A stretch of DNA of 64,000 bases from Cyclobacteriaceae bacterium (GTDB lineage: Bacteria; Bacteroidota; Bacteroidia; Cytophagales; Cyclobacteriaceae), in the NCBI GenBank assembly GCA_016786585.1, contig JAEUUI010000015.1:232683-296682 (forward strand), given 5' to 3'. Below, piece after piece: positions 54,568 through 63,969 of the stretch. How positions within the stretch are numbered: the first letter of the stretch is position 1; each line of letters starts with the position of its first letter. The notes beneath the pieces are model-generated. The model saw only the letters and a list, made by a program, of their open reading frames with translations. It ran no database searches and was not told the DNA's origin. The position numbers and the translations under genes were made by a program.

Positions 54568-56214
54568 TTACGGTGCAGTTCTTACGCCTCTTCCCCCCTG
54601 ACGAACCTCACGTGTGTTTACGCCAGTCCATGCCGGATAAGACCGGTCTGATGTTTCCAGCCAGTTGTTGTCGTTCCAGGTGCCAGCCCTGAAGCCAAGT
54701 CCTGCAGCCTGTGTTGATCCGTTGTTTGTACCAGCGTTGGAAACAGTCCAGTTAGCGTTTCCGTTAGCGCCCGGCCAGTTGTCTACGTTTGCAAAACCCG
54801 ATGTTGTTAACGCTCCGTTTCCATGAAGACCGGTGTAGGATCTTCCTGCCACGTTACCAACACCTACAGGAACTTCCCAAACATTACCGGTCATCTCCAT
54901 GATGCCATAATAACTTGCACCTGCCTCAACACGCGATGATGTTGCCGTTGCAAAAAGACCTACCCGTAACGGCCCGCCAAGCGTACCGGTTGTAGCAAAG
55001 TATGCAGCATTACCCACCGTTGTGCTTGGTGATGTAGGAAGTTCGCTTCCCGCACCTGCATTGATCAAGGGCGCATACGAAACATTGTATATGGAAGTTG
55101 ATCCCCAGGCGTATTCAGCCGGAAGTGCGGGCAGTGTACCGCGCATCATTTTTTCAAGTTCAAGTTCAGTCATGATTCGCAAACCGGACCAATCATAGTA
55201 TGCCATGATATCCATCGCGCTCAAATAGTTACACGCGATATTCTGGCCGTCATCCGTTTCGTTAAACACACCATCGTTATCCAGATCGTTGGCATAAACT
55301 CCGACAATGTTGGTTGCAACTACCGGCAACGTCCGGCACTTAACACCGTTTCGGTTGGGTGGCGTTCCACCATTGGTTATGTACCGGTTAACAACCGTGG
55401 CGCCATGGCGCGCAAGCTGTTGTGTTGGCGTGAGTACGTTCAAAAACTCAGCATATTGTTCCTGGCTGATTTCATACTTCATCGCATAAATCGCTGCGAA
55501 CCCTTTCGGGAAGGCTGCAGGCAGGCCTTGTGAAACTGCATCGTTGAAATCGTCCGCGGTAACCATTCCACTGGTATTGTTGTTACCCAATGATCCAACC
55601 CCGGAACCACCTAACGTGAGCGCCCCTTCGCTCGTTACCTGAAAGGCAGCACTTGTATTACCAGCTTCAAATTGTCCGTTTAAGCTTGCTAAGGAATTGT
55701 CGCCCGCGTAGAAATTCCCCTGCGGAACATAAACCATTTCGACTGCGAAAACTTTTACTGAAACGTTACAGTTGTCAAGCACACCATCTGCGCCATAGTT
55801 CCACCGGAGCAGAACCTGATCCCAGTCAATGTTACCTGACCCGTTTGCTCCGCGGTACAAGAACACACCCTTTCCATCCGCGGTTGGCATAATGGTCGGA
55901 ACAACTCCGTTGTTTGTAGTCACCGAGTGGTCTCCGGGAGTTGCGCTTAGTGTTGCATGTTGCCAGCTTCCGGCCGTACAGCCGGTACCGCCTTCTATCC
56001 GGAACTTAACGAACACCCAGGCTGCATCCCAGTTGGACGGACCAGAGCTTACGCGCCAGGAATTACTCCAGCTGATATCGAATCGAACCAAGGTAAAGTC
56101 CGATGCCGCATTCTGTCCTGTCAGGGTTGCATTAGATACGGCAATGTCGTTTCCATGGGCACCAAAAGCCAACAGGCACAGAACGACCATGCTGATGTAG
56201 TAGAAGGGTCTCAT
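54568..56214 (-). CDS. SUMF1/FGE-fold secreted protein, catalytic Cys pair not seen
   Basis: 548 residues with a signal peptide. A ~165-residue N-terminal beta domain is followed by a formylglycine-generating-enzyme-like (SUMF1) fold: EMVYVPQGNFYAGD, IYAMKYEISQEQYAEFLN, LRIMTELELEKMMRG, GIMEMTGNVWE, GLGFRAGTW and a GRGVR end. The Cys pair that binds copper in true FGE near the C-terminus is not present, so this is likely a structural or ligand-binding relative, not a sulfatase activator. It is the first gene of a pair with the PKD-like repeat protein. Confidence 0.85.
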   Translation of the reverse strand: MRPFYYISMVVLCLLAFGAHGNDIAVSNATLTGQNAASDFTLVRFDISWSNSWRVSSGPSNWDAAWVFVKFRIEGGTGCTAGSWQHATLSATPGDHSVTTNNGVVPTIMPTADGKGVFLYRGANGSGNIDWDQVLLRWNYGADGVLDNCNVSVKVFAVEMVYVPQGNFYAGDNSLASLNGQFEAGNTSAAFQVTSEGALTLGGSGVGSLGNNNTSGMVTADDFNDAVSQGLPAAFPKGFAAIYAMKYEISQEQYAEFLNVLTPTQQLARHGATVVNRYITNGGTPPNRNGVKCRTLPVVATNIVGVYANDLDNDGVFNETDDGQNIACNYLSAMDIMAYYDWSGLRIMTELELEKMMRGTLPALPAEYAWGSTSIYNVSYAPLINAGAGSELPTSPSTTVGNAAYFATTGTLGGPLRVGLFATATSSRVEAGASYYGIMEMTGNVWEVPVGVGNVAGRSYTGLHGNGALTTSGFANVDNWPGANGNANWTVSNAGTNNGSTQAAGLGFRAGTWNDNNWLETSDRSYPAWTGVNTREVRQGGRGVRTAP

Positions 56215-56330
56215 AAGTATAGATAGTTGGGGACGTTAGACAATCCTGTAAATAACTGAAAATAATGATAAAAACTGACCCTCTAGCGCTACTTTTTTTG
56301 GCTTCAGAGGCATCTGTTCTCAAATGTCAG

Positions 56331-56362
56331 TTGACGCTGTGGGCGTTTTTTAGCTATTTTTG
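56331..56362 (+). promoter_or_regulatory. Candidate promoter of the Lys-rich small gene
   Basis: TATTTTTG (56355-56362) fits the -7 consensus TAnnTTTG and a TTGAC at 56331 stands 20 bases upstream, a good Bacteroidota spacing. A start site near 56369 would lie about 16 bases before the ATG at 56385. Confidence 0.5.
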
Positions 56363-56384
56363 AATCATCTAAAAAATTCACGTT

Positions 56385-56480
56385 ATGGCAAAAGGACAAG
56401 ACAAACGCAAAGAGGACAAAAAGAAGCCTCTCAAAACCTTGAAAGAAAAACGGGCTGAGAAAAAAGCCAAGAAAGGTTAA
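56385..56480 (+). CDS. 31-residue Lys-rich protein
   Basis: A short frame reading MAKGQDKRKEDKKKPLKTL and then KEKRAEKKAKKG before its stop. About half the residues are Lys or Arg, which suggests RNA or ribosome binding. It has its own candidate promoter upstream and a terminator hairpin 12 bases downstream, so it is a compact transcription unit. I recall similar tiny proteins in other Bacteroidota. Confidence 0.65.
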   Translation: MAKGQDKRKEDKKKPLKTLKEKRAEKKAKKG

Positions 56481-56491
56481 GGAAGTTATAC

Positions 56492-56514
56492 GGGCGCTTA
56501 TGGCGCCCTTTTTG
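56492..56514 (+). terminator. rho-independent terminator of the Lys-rich gene
   Basis: GGGCGC and GCGCCC pair around a TTATG loop, followed by TTTTTG. It lies between the Lys-rich gene and the next plus-strand gene at 56528. Confidence 0.8.
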
Positions 56515-56527
56515 TTGCTGAAGAATT

Positions 56528-56992
56528 ATGAAAAAGTTGCTGACCATTGTGTTGCTGATTCCGTGCTATGCTTTTGCACAAAGCCCGGGCGGAGCGAAAG
56601 CTGAGTTTGAAAAGCTGTACTGGCTGAACGGTTCGTGGAAACAAACCAATATCACCAAGCCCGGCCAGGCGTTGATAGAACAGTGGACCAAGTCGGGAGA
56701 CTATGAATTAAAAGGTACGGCAACCACCACGCAAAATGGCGATACTGTTTTTGTGGAACGCACTACCCTGCTGATTAAAGACAATATCATTTATTACGTT
56801 GCCGATGTTCCACATAATAAACAACCGGTTTACTTTAAACTGACTTCAGTTACGGCTACCGGATTTACGTGCGAAAATCCTGCGCATGATTTTCCGAAAA
56901 AAATTACCTACCAGCTTTCCGGTGGCGAGCTGAAGGCTACCATCTCCGGAAACGGCAAGTCGTTCGACTACATCTACATCAAGAAAGACTAG
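56528..56992 (+). CDS. DUF6265-like secreted protein
   Basis: 154 residues with a signal peptide (MKKLLTIVLLIPCYAFAQ). The domain begins LYWLNGSWKQT and has PHNKQPVYFKLT and CENPAHDFPKKITYQL, a lipocalin-like pattern that I assign to the DUF6265 group with some caution. No enzymatic motif is visible. Its stop abuts the convergent GH5 gene with no spacer at all. Confidence 0.75.
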   Translation: MKKLLTIVLLIPCYAFAQSPGGAKAEFEKLYWLNGSWKQTNITKPGQALIEQWTKSGDYELKGTATTTQNGDTVFVERTTLLIKDNIIYYVADVPHNKQPVYFKLTSVTATGFTCENPAHDFPKKITYQLSGGELKATISGNGKSFDYIYIKKD

Positions 56993-59584
56993 TTACTCGA
57001 GCCGGATGCTTTCGATAGCCATGCCGTGTGTGCCTTCCAGTTGCGCCTGCGGGATTCCCGGGCCGATTGAAATCTGGAGCGTTTCTACCTGAGTCATATC
57101 CAGTTTTGCGTTTTCCGCTCCTGCAAAATAGTATGGAAGGAATGTTGGATACGGCCGCGGCAGCGTAACAAGTTTCACCGGTTTCAGTTCTTTCACATCA
57201 ATCGCATACTCACCTGCCTGCGGCTTGAGCGTGATCAGTCCTCCGAATGCCGAACCGTTTTTGTCGATCAACGCTACCTGCACGATGCACTCCTTATCAT
57301 TAAGCGAATGGCCTTTGAATACCAGTTTTTGTTTAGCGGTGAGATCTCCGGCCCGGCCGCTTACTTTCTTACCAAAATAATAACGGCATGAGTAGTCGTA
57401 AATCTTTTCGCCATTCACGTTTTCCGGATCGGACGTGAACAGTTTTTCTACATTGATGCGAAGTTCCGATTTGCCGGGTTCAGCCAACGGTGCAAATGAG
57501 TTTCCGCGGTTCCATTGCCGGGAGAGTTCATCCGAATCAGTTGATGCATCGAATAAATAAACGGGGTTTGCCGGATACACCACACGAACATTGTAGGGTT
57601 TATCGTCATAAAAGTCCCACGCCCATGGTCTTCCTTGTGCACCCGATGGATAGGTGTGATACTTGCCGGATTTATCTTTTACCACAAAATGATAGTTAAG
57701 GAAACCGGGTTGAATGAATCGGGCGGGCACAGTTGCCGTGAAATCATAACCGTTGTTACCCTGCATGGTGATAAATTCCGATCGCCAGCCTTCGCCCGAT
57801 ACAAACAGCTCGACCGGCAACTCAAGTGCTGGGGACGCTACCGTAACGTTTACAACATAATCGCGGGCAGCGGTTATTTCTTTCGCGGGCTCATGAATTA
57901 CGTACGTGTTGGTAAGTGATGCTTTCGGTGCCGCGAATTCTTTGAGGGCTATGGAATTCCATTTACTGTTTGCTGTAAACTTTGTGGTCACACCCGCTTT
58001 TTTAACGAGGTATGATCCCGGCATCACTTCGAATGATCGCCCATCGACTGAGGCCTTGTGCTGATTACCTTCGTTGAGCGCAGTAACCGTAAAGTTATCG
58101 CCCAGATCGGTGAGGTTAATCGACATGGTATGAAGTTTCCAGTTAATTACTGCAATCTTTTTATTCGGGCTTGTTCGTGTGAACGGATCTTCGATCCAGA
58201 TTGCATCCGGCATAACCTCCAAGCGCCATACACCATTCTCGAGGCGATCAAGAAAGTAAGCACCCCTGCCCTCGTATTTTACTACGGATGAATTGCCATA
58301 ACCGGCCAATTGCTCAAGCATATCAGCCGCAACCGGTTTGATATCGGTGGAGTTCGAGTAAAAGAACTTCTCTTCGGTGTTCATTACCGCGAGGTCTTTC
58401 TCATAGTTCACCGAGAATGGCCCGAATGACGTATTACCAGGATAACTGCCGTAGTCTTTATATACGGGCATTTCATGAAACACCTCGCCCGCAATCTTCA
58501 GGCCCAAGGCCTTTTGAGGCGCATAGGCGAGATTCATGTAATGCGTGCCATACTCGGTATTGACATCGGCCATGTAGGTTGGATCGTATGCGAAGTGATT
58601 TGCAATCTGCATCCCGGCTGTGCGAAAGCTCCTTGCCATTGCGGGATAAATGTATGACCGGCCTACATCTGCAGCATCGAATTCATATACCATTCTTGCC
58701 ATCGGTTTGAACTTGGGGTTGGATGCAAACGGGATGGAATACAAATCAACATTGGGTAACAGGTTTCCGCGCAACTCGTGACGTGAACCGAGTCCTGTTG
58801 GGTACCATTGAAATGTTCCGCCCTGGATGTCGGCATTGAAATATGCATCGGCCAACTGAATGCTGTGCGTAATGTTATAGAAGATCGGTTTTTTGGAACC
58901 TGTACTGCGCATTGACTTAACCATGCGGTTGATAAATGCCGTTACCTTGTCGGGCGACTCGCGGTGGTGCGGTTCGTTACAAACCTCAAAGGCTATGATA
59001 TCGGGATCATTCTTGTAAGCAACGCCCGTGTATTCATTAACATGATTTAAGAATTGCGCGAGATAATTCTCCTGTGCTTTGATTGCGCCTTCGTTTGTTA
59101 AGCATGCGTCTTTGCCGTACCGGGTTGAAAAGCCCGGCGTTTTTTCATCGGGAGCAGGCCAGCCATTTCCCCAGTATGCAATCGGGGTGATCACGAACTT
59201 CATCCCCCGCTCCTTCATTTTCATGACCATGAAATCAAACAACCGCAGGTGATCATTCGTAAGAAGATTACCCAACGTATCGGTGATCTCCGAATCCCAA
59301 ACGTGTACGCGATACAGATCGAGTCCTAATCTTGAAAAATGGTAGACATCGTCAGAGATTGCCTTTTCCAAATCGACACCGAGTTTCTTTGCGGTTGAAT
59401 ACGCGTGTGCAAAAGGCGCAGTATAGTTAACGCCAAAGCCTTCCACTTCGGCATTTGTTTTCGACCAGCGGATTACACCGGCCTTATCCACGTACACATC
59501 GCCCGAACGGGCCGAACGTTGTGAAAAGGCGCTGCCCGACAACAATACCAACGTACACCATACTGCAATCTGCTTCATCTTCAT
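56993..59584 (-). CDS. GH5-like glycoside hydrolase
   Basis: 863 residues with a signal peptide (ending SAFSQ). An (alpha/beta)8-type domain occupies ~40-400: YRVHVWD, FVITPIAYWGNGWP, DIIAFEVCNEPHHR (acid/base Glu in CNEP) and MVYEFDAADVGRSYIYPA (likely nucleophile Glu in YEF). These are features of GH clan A enzymes such as GH5 or GH2-type mannanases and cellulases. The C-terminal ~450 residues are beta-rich, including a segment on sugar-hydrolase accessory folds (SGEGWRSEFITMQGN). It is periplasmic or exported. Substrate unknown. Confidence 0.82.
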   Translation of the reverse strand: MKMKQIAVWCTLVLLSGSAFSQRSARSGDVYVDKAGVIRWSKTNAEVEGFGVNYTAPFAHAYSTAKKLGVDLEKAISDDVYHFSRLGLDLYRVHVWDSEITDTLGNLLTNDHLRLFDFMVMKMKERGMKFVITPIAYWGNGWPAPDEKTPGFSTRYGKDACLTNEGAIKAQENYLAQFLNHVNEYTGVAYKNDPDIIAFEVCNEPHHRESPDKVTAFINRMVKSMRSTGSKKPIFYNITHSIQLADAYFNADIQGGTFQWYPTGLGSRHELRGNLLPNVDLYSIPFASNPKFKPMARMVYEFDAADVGRSYIYPAMARSFRTAGMQIANHFAYDPTYMADVNTEYGTHYMNLAYAPQKALGLKIAGEVFHEMPVYKDYGSYPGNTSFGPFSVNYEKDLAVMNTEEKFFYSNSTDIKPVAADMLEQLAGYGNSSVVKYEGRGAYFLDRLENGVWRLEVMPDAIWIEDPFTRTSPNKKIAVINWKLHTMSINLTDLGDNFTVTALNEGNQHKASVDGRSFEVMPGSYLVKKAGVTTKFTANSKWNSIALKEFAAPKASLTNTYVIHEPAKEITAARDYVVNVTVASPALELPVELFVSGEGWRSEFITMQGNNGYDFTATVPARFIQPGFLNYHFVVKDKSGKYHTYPSGAQGRPWAWDFYDDKPYNVRVVYPANPVYLFDASTDSDELSRQWNRGNSFAPLAEPGKSELRINVEKLFTSDPENVNGEKIYDYSCRYYFGKKVSGRAGDLTAKQKLVFKGHSLNDKECIVQVALIDKNGSAFGGLITLKPQAGEYAIDVKELKPVKLVTLPRPYPTFLPYYFAGAENAKLDMTQVETLQISIGPGIPQAQLEGTHGMAIESIRLE

Positions 59585-59585
59585 A

Positions 59586-60344
59586 CTATGATTTGATTTT
59601 TTTGCATTCTACTAACCAATCCCACGGATAAGGTGCTTTCAACCACGCTGGCGGTTCGGCCAATTCCGTGTCCCAATCATACTCAACTTTTTCGACTGCT
59701 GTAAGTTTAAATCCGGCATCGGCAAATACCACGTCAAGTTCGGTGCGCATGAAGTGTTTGGTCGGGACGTTGTCAATGTAAATTATCCCTTCCACCAGTC
59801 TGCGCTTATTAGCTTTGAAATAACCGAACTCCGAATCCGGAATTTTTTCGAGGGGTATGCCTTCGCGTTTGTAAACTTCAATCAATCGCCATGAAGCATA
59901 TAACACCGAATCTAACGAGGGCAATACAAATAATGCGGATGCGCCCGGCTTTAATGCCCGGTTAACATTCCGGATCATCGCATGCGTCTTTTCTATTTCC
60001 GGAAGCATGGCCACATTACAGCAAAACGCAAAATCGGCTTTCGGCAACGTAACCTTCTTTGTTGTGAGATCGGCTTGCTTAAACGTGATATTGCTGAACG
60101 GCCGCTTCCGCGCCTGGTTGAGCAACTCGCGTGAGATATCTACCGCAACTACTTGTTTGAACAAGGGCGCGATGTATTCAAATGATTTTCCGGTACCGCA
60201 CCCAAAGTCGATTGCAATACCTGATTTCGTCACGTGCTTTTTAAAGAACGCAGGAAGGATGTTGTTTCTGTCGTTTTTGAAAACATCGAATATCTGATTG
60301 TCGTACTTCTCCCCGATTTTATCCCAATGCTTTTCTTCATTCAT
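59586..60344 (-). CDS. Class I SAM-dependent methyltransferase
   Basis: 252 residues with motif I IAIDFGCGTGKSFEYI, an acidic residue at the end of strand 2 (VVAVDISRELL), and motif IV region KADFAFCCNVAML. Such enzymes transfer a methyl group from S-adenosylmethionine to small molecules. The substrate cannot be inferred. It lies one base after the GH5 start on the same strand, but with no evident functional link. Confidence 0.9.
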   Translation of the reverse strand: MNEEKHWDKIGEKYDNQIFDVFKNDRNNILPAFFKKHVTKSGIAIDFGCGTGKSFEYIAPLFKQVVAVDISRELLNQARKRPFSNITFKQADLTTKKVTLPKADFAFCCNVAMLPEIEKTHAMIRNVNRALKPGASALFVLPSLDSVLYASWRLIEVYKREGIPLEKIPDSEFGYFKANKRRLVEGIIYIDNVPTKHFMRTELDVVFADAGFKLTAVEKVEYDWDTELAEPPAWLKAPYPWDWLVECKKIKS

Positions 60345-60346
60345 GC

Positions 60347-61315
60347 TTATGCAGTTTTAGCCTGATCGAATTCGCGCGTAAGCGTTCGAACGATCTCTCC
60401 CATCGGGCGAATACTCTTTACATGCTCGATGGCAGGGCCCGCACACCACACGGTTTTGTACGTAGCACCGAAAGCAGCCTTTTCAACTTTCTTCATTCCG
60501 CGGAACGCCAGCAGCATCTTTACATATTTCTTCAATCGCTTGTTCTTGTTCAGCAGACGTTCCAGAAAATTAGCCTTGGTACCGAGTTGTTGAACGTAAG
60601 GCGTGTTGATTACCGTAAGGGCCGATCCGGAAAGTTTGGTTGTCCGGACAATATCTTTCTCACCATACTCAACCATTGCCTGCTTATATTCCGGTGTGAT
60701 GTCGGCTTCATCGCACGCGATGAAAATCGTTCCGACTGATACACCTGCTGCTCCCTGATTCATGATATTACGAATGTCAGCTCCGTACGCGATACCGCCA
60801 GCCGAAATGATGGGTATTGAACAGTTTGCTTTCAGTGTAGCAACAAGTTGCTCGGGTGATGTATTTCCCGCATGTCCACCGGCACGGTTGTTAACAGCAA
60901 TCAGCGCATCCGCGCCAAGCGATTCAACTTTCTTAGCATACTCCAGGTCAACCACATCGCAAAACACTTTAATGCCTAACGGTTTACAGGTGTTAATCAC
61001 TTCCTTCGGACTGCCAAGTGACGTGATGATGAAGTCGACCTTTAATTCAGCCAGCGTATCGAGCTGACCTTTGTATTTCAGATTCGATTTGTTAACAATC
61101 AGATTCACGCCAAACGGCTTTGACGTTGCTGCCCGGATTTCGGCAATAGCCGCACGCAGTTCTGCATCAGACCGGTAGTTCAGTGCAGGGAACGCTGCGG
61201 TGATCCCGTTCTGAAGTGCAGCGATTATCATTTTTGTGTTCGATATCAGGAACATCGGTGCCGCAATAACGGGGTACTCGATCCCGAGCATTTTATCAAG
61301 TGTAACGGAGGACAT
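60347..61315 (-). CDS. Nitronate monooxygenase / NAD(P)H-dependent flavin oxidoreductase
   Basis: 322 residues, TIM-barrel FMN protein. It starts with YPVIAAPMFLISN, has ALIAVNNRAGGHAG (the His near residue 170 is the catalytic base position) and the phosphate-binding SAGGIAYGADIRNIMNQGA then VSVGTIFIACDEAD. The family oxidises nitronates such as propionate 3-nitronate. The stop is 2 bases from the methyltransferase start, so the two are co-transcribed. 61316-61561 has no clear gene. Confidence 0.9.
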   Translation of the reverse strand: MSSVTLDKMLGIEYPVIAAPMFLISNTKMIIAALQNGITAAFPALNYRSDAELRAAIAEIRAATSKPFGVNLIVNKSNLKYKGQLDTLAELKVDFIITSLGSPKEVINTCKPLGIKVFCDVVDLEYAKKVESLGADALIAVNNRAGGHAGNTSPEQLVATLKANCSIPIISAGGIAYGADIRNIMNQGAAGVSVGTIFIACDEADITPEYKQAMVEYGEKDIVRTTKLSGSALTVINTPYVQQLGTKANFLERLLNKNKRLKKYVKMLLAFRGMKKVEKAAFGATYKTVWCAGPAIEHVKSIRPMGEIVRTLTREFDQAKTA

Positions 61316-61561
61316 TATAACGGATTTGTACGATTTATAAAGTTAGAGTTTTATTATAACCCTGCAACTTTATTTAGCAGGCAATTGTAGTAACTTGCAA
61401 CCTCTTTCGGATTCTTTCGTAAGAGCACGTAGCGTTGATTTTTTGATTTGCAGTTCGTATTAAAAATATTTTTTTGGATACGATAAACATTCAAGTTTAT
61501 TCTGCAGTCCAACGCTAACACAAAATAAAAATCGGCAAGGAAGCTGGGACAGGGATTAACT

Positions 61562-61918
61562 ATGGGCTGGAGCACATTATACGTACACGGAAAACCAGGA
61601 TTTGAGGAAGAAGTTTTAGAACAACTAGAGCGTTCGAGCATCGGGTTTATGCCCGGATCGATGTCAGGCGAAGAGAATATTGCCCTGTACTGGGTGGACG
61701 AGCGTACCAACACGCGCGACTTCAAGAAAGCCATCGGCCGCGATGTCGTTTTCAAGTATCGGCTCCGGGTATTTAAAAGCCTGGAAGAAGTACACGCCTT
61801 TCAGGATGAGCGCCTTGCCAGCCAGTTCTTTACACCCCAGGAAGAAGCGCTTATCCGCGAGATGGAACATTGGGATGAAACCCACCCCAACCACCAGCAC
61901 TACAAGCACAGCGCTTAA
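61562..61918 (+). CDS. Conserved small protein of unknown function
   Basis: 118 residues, hydrophilic, no signal peptide. The pattern MGWSTLYVHGKPGFEEEVL ... RDVVFKYRLRVFKSLEEVHAF suggests an alpha/beta fold, and the C-terminus is His-rich (ETHPNHQHYKHSA). Strong codon-level structure and a preceding AT-rich leader support a real gene. Its stop overlaps the convergent gene's stop (CTTAAG). Confidence 0.75.
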   Translation: MGWSTLYVHGKPGFEEEVLEQLERSSIGFMPGSMSGEENIALYWVDERTNTRDFKKAIGRDVVFKYRLRVFKSLEEVHAFQDERLASQFFTPQEEALIREMEHWDETHPNHQHYKHSA

Positions 61919-62460
61919 GAATGCGCGCCAGCAACGTTGGCGATATAGTGAAATTCCCTCTCTAGATCGTACTTCATTTTCCTTACAGCCCTTCGCATCA
62001 TGAAGTAAGGGATTCCCAGCATGAACAGTGCATGCGCTATCAGAATTGGAAGAAAAAACAAATGAGAATCATTGGCGATATCGGCCAGGATAGCAATAAA
62101 GAAGCAGGCATACACAAAAAGAGCAAGGGAATAGAAAAAAATTATAAATCCAGTTATCGCAGTTATTTCCGTTTCGATTACCAGCTGATCGCCTTTCTCC
62201 CGAAATGTGCCCGAAGCAATCGTCAACCCTCCACGGGTATCGAATAGTTTTCTTCTCCTTCTAATCTTAAAGTCGTTAATACCTACATGACCTTTATACT
62301 CATTTTTACTTGAGTCGAACACTTCGAATGTGGAGAAAATAAGATCGAGTGATCCCTCATCTACAAGACTGCGGAATTTTCTTGCAAACCGATCCCTTGG
62401 TACTGAGAGCTCGGTTACCATAGTATCAATGAGCTTGAGCTTACTGAGAAAATTCTTCAT
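61915..62460 (-). CDS. Membrane protein with two helices, unknown function
   Basis: 181 residues. A soluble N-terminal domain of ~105 residues (IFSTFEVFDSSKNEYKGHVG; FDTRGGLTIASGTFREKGDQ) is followed by two hydrophobic hairpin helices (ITGFIIFFYSLALFVYACFF; LFFLPILIAHALFMLGIPYF) and a short basic tail. No family recognised. Confidence 0.7.
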   Translation of the reverse strand: MKNFLSKLKLIDTMVTELSVPRDRFARKFRSLVDEGSLDLIFSTFEVFDSSKNEYKGHVGINDFKIRRRRKLFDTRGGLTIASGTFREKGDQLVIETEITAITGFIIFFYSLALFVYACFFIAILADIANDSHLFFLPILIAHALFMLGIPYFMMRRAVRKMKYDLEREFHYIANVAGAHS

Positions 62461-62478
62461 AGATATAAGCTAAAACGT

Positions 62479-63711
62479 CTAATGATGACTCTGGCGCGGG
62501 GGTCTTTTCCCCCCAGGCCGTTTTCCATTAAACCGTTTCTTCTTTTTACTCTTTCCGGCAACCATCGGACTGTATGCAGGTCCCTCTCCTAAAAACTCCG
62601 GAAGCTTTTCTTTTGTGATCTCTTTACCGATCAGTGATTCGATGCTGTAAAATTTACGCTGATCAAGTTGATTGATAAAGGTAATTGCGGTACCGGTAGT
62701 TTCTGCGCGGGCCGTTCTGCCGATGCGGTGGATATAATCTTCCGGATCAGGCGGTACATCGTAGTTGATTACCAGTCCGATTCCTTCCACATCAATACCA
62801 CGCGAGAGCACATCGGTTCCAATCAGAATCGAAAGCTGTTTGTTCTTGAACTCACGCAGGATGTTCTCGCGCTCATTCTGCTCAAGGTCGGAATGAATAG
62901 CTTTGGCCGGAATACCAATCCGGTGCAGCGTGTTATCAAGCTTCTTTACATTCTCTTTCGTAGAAGCAAAGATGATCATGCTCTTATAGTTGCCTGTTTT
63001 TACAATATGCTTGAGCAGGTCAATCTTTTGCGGTTCGTGCACTACGTATGCCTGCTGTAAAATTCCTTCGGCAGGTTTGGAGATTGCGATGTTAACGGTT
63101 TCCGGTTTGTTCAGAATCTTATCAGCCAATGCGCGGATGCGCGGTGGCATCGTTGCTGAGAACAGTAACGTCTGTCGGTTTTTCGGAAGCTGATTAATGA
63201 TTTTAATAATGTCGTCATAAAAACCCATGTCGAGCATCCGATCGGCTTCATCCAGCACAAGGTGTTCGAGATGATCAAGCTTAATTGCACCGGTGGCCAG
63301 CAAAGAAATCAAGCGGCCGGGTGTGGCAATTACAATATCCGCACCTTCTTCCAGCGCTTTCTTCTGGATGTCCCACGTGGCACCATCGCCACCACCGTAT
63401 ACCGGAATTGAACTTACTCCCAGGAAATAGGCGAAGCCTTCAATCTGCTGATCGATCTGCTGCGCGAGCTCGCGCGTGGGTGCAATCACCAGTGTATTCA
63501 AATGCCGTGTTTCGGCATGAATGATATTGTTGAGGATCGGAAGTATGTACGCAGCGGTTTTCCCGGTTCCGGTTTGCGCACATGCAATGAGATCTTTCTT
63601 TTCAAGAATAATCGGAATTGCCTGTTCCTGAATCGGTGTTGGCTTAGCGTAACCCATGGATGACAATCCATCCAGGAGGCGCTGATCAAAATTAAATTGC
63701 TGAAATAACAA
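62479..63711 (-). CDS. DEAD-box RNA helicase (RhlE-like)
   Basis: 410 residues with all core motifs: Q motif (KPTPIQEQAIP), Walker A (AQTGTGKTAAY), APTRELAQQ, TPGRL, VLDEADRMLDMGF, LFSATMP, and C-terminal GTDVLSRGIDVEG and HRIGRTARAE. A basic tail (KSKKKKRFNGKRPGGKRPP) would bind RNA. It unwinds RNA duplexes in ribosome assembly or RNA decay. It starts with TTG (63711). It lies downstream of a cold-shock protein gene, a common pairing; a terminator separates them. Confidence 0.94.
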   Translation of the reverse strand: MLFQQFNFDQRLLDGLSSMGYAKPTPIQEQAIPIILEKKDLIACAQTGTGKTAAYILPILNNIIHAETRHLNTLVIAPTRELAQQIDQQIEGFAYFLGVSSIPVYGGGDGATWDIQKKALEEGADIVIATPGRLISLLATGAIKLDHLEHLVLDEADRMLDMGFYDDIIKIINQLPKNRQTLLFSATMPPRIRALADKILNKPETVNIAISKPAEGILQQAYVVHEPQKIDLLKHIVKTGNYKSMIIFASTKENVKKLDNTLHRIGIPAKAIHSDLEQNERENILREFKNKQLSILIGTDVLSRGIDVEGIGLVINYDVPPDPEDYIHRIGRTARAETTGTAITFINQLDQRKFYSIESLIGKEITKEKLPEFLGEGPAYSPMVAGKSKKKKRFNGKRPGGKRPPRQSHH

Positions 63712-63731
63712 GGGTGGTTGGTTTAGAAACT

Positions 63732-63760
63732 AAAAAGCCAGACTGGTTAGCCTGGCTTTT
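63732..63760 (-). terminator. rho-independent terminator of the cold-shock gene
   Basis: AAAAGCCAG and CTGGCTTTT pair around a ten-base loop, and the minus strand continues with T residues. It lies 18 bases downstream of the cold-shock gene and just upstream of the helicase start. Since the helicase begins 21 bp later, it may act as a partial or temperature-sensitive terminator. Confidence 0.75.
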
Positions 63761-63777
63761 CATGCATGCAAAGAGAA

Positions 63778-63969
63778 TTATCTTACAACGCGAACGTTAA
63801 CTGCGTTTAATCCTTTCTTTCCTTCTTTAAGCTCGAACGTGATCTTGTCGTTCTCACGAATTTTGTCAACAAGACCTGATACGTGTACAAAGTACTCCTT
63901 GTCTGTGCCTGCTTCCTTTACGAAACCGAAACCTTTGGCTTCGTTAAAGAATTTTACTGTTCCTTCCAT
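63778..63969 (-). CDS. Cold-shock domain protein (CspA family)
   Basis: 63 residues with the RNA-binding motifs RNP1 (KGFGFV) and RNP2 (YFVHVS), forming a single five-stranded barrel. It binds single-stranded RNA or DNA as an RNA chaperone. RNP2 reads YFVHVS where CspA has VFVHFS. The leader and promoter lie beyond the right edge of the window. Confidence 0.95.
   Translation of the reverse strand: MEGTVKFFNEAKGFGFVKEAGTDKEYFVHVSGLVDKIRENDKITFELKEGKKGLNAVNVRVVR

Noticed and set aside
61354..61755. Minus-strand frame of 133 residues antisense to the gene at 61562
   Set aside because: It overlaps a more convincing gene, is low in recognisable structure, and has no signal or domain.
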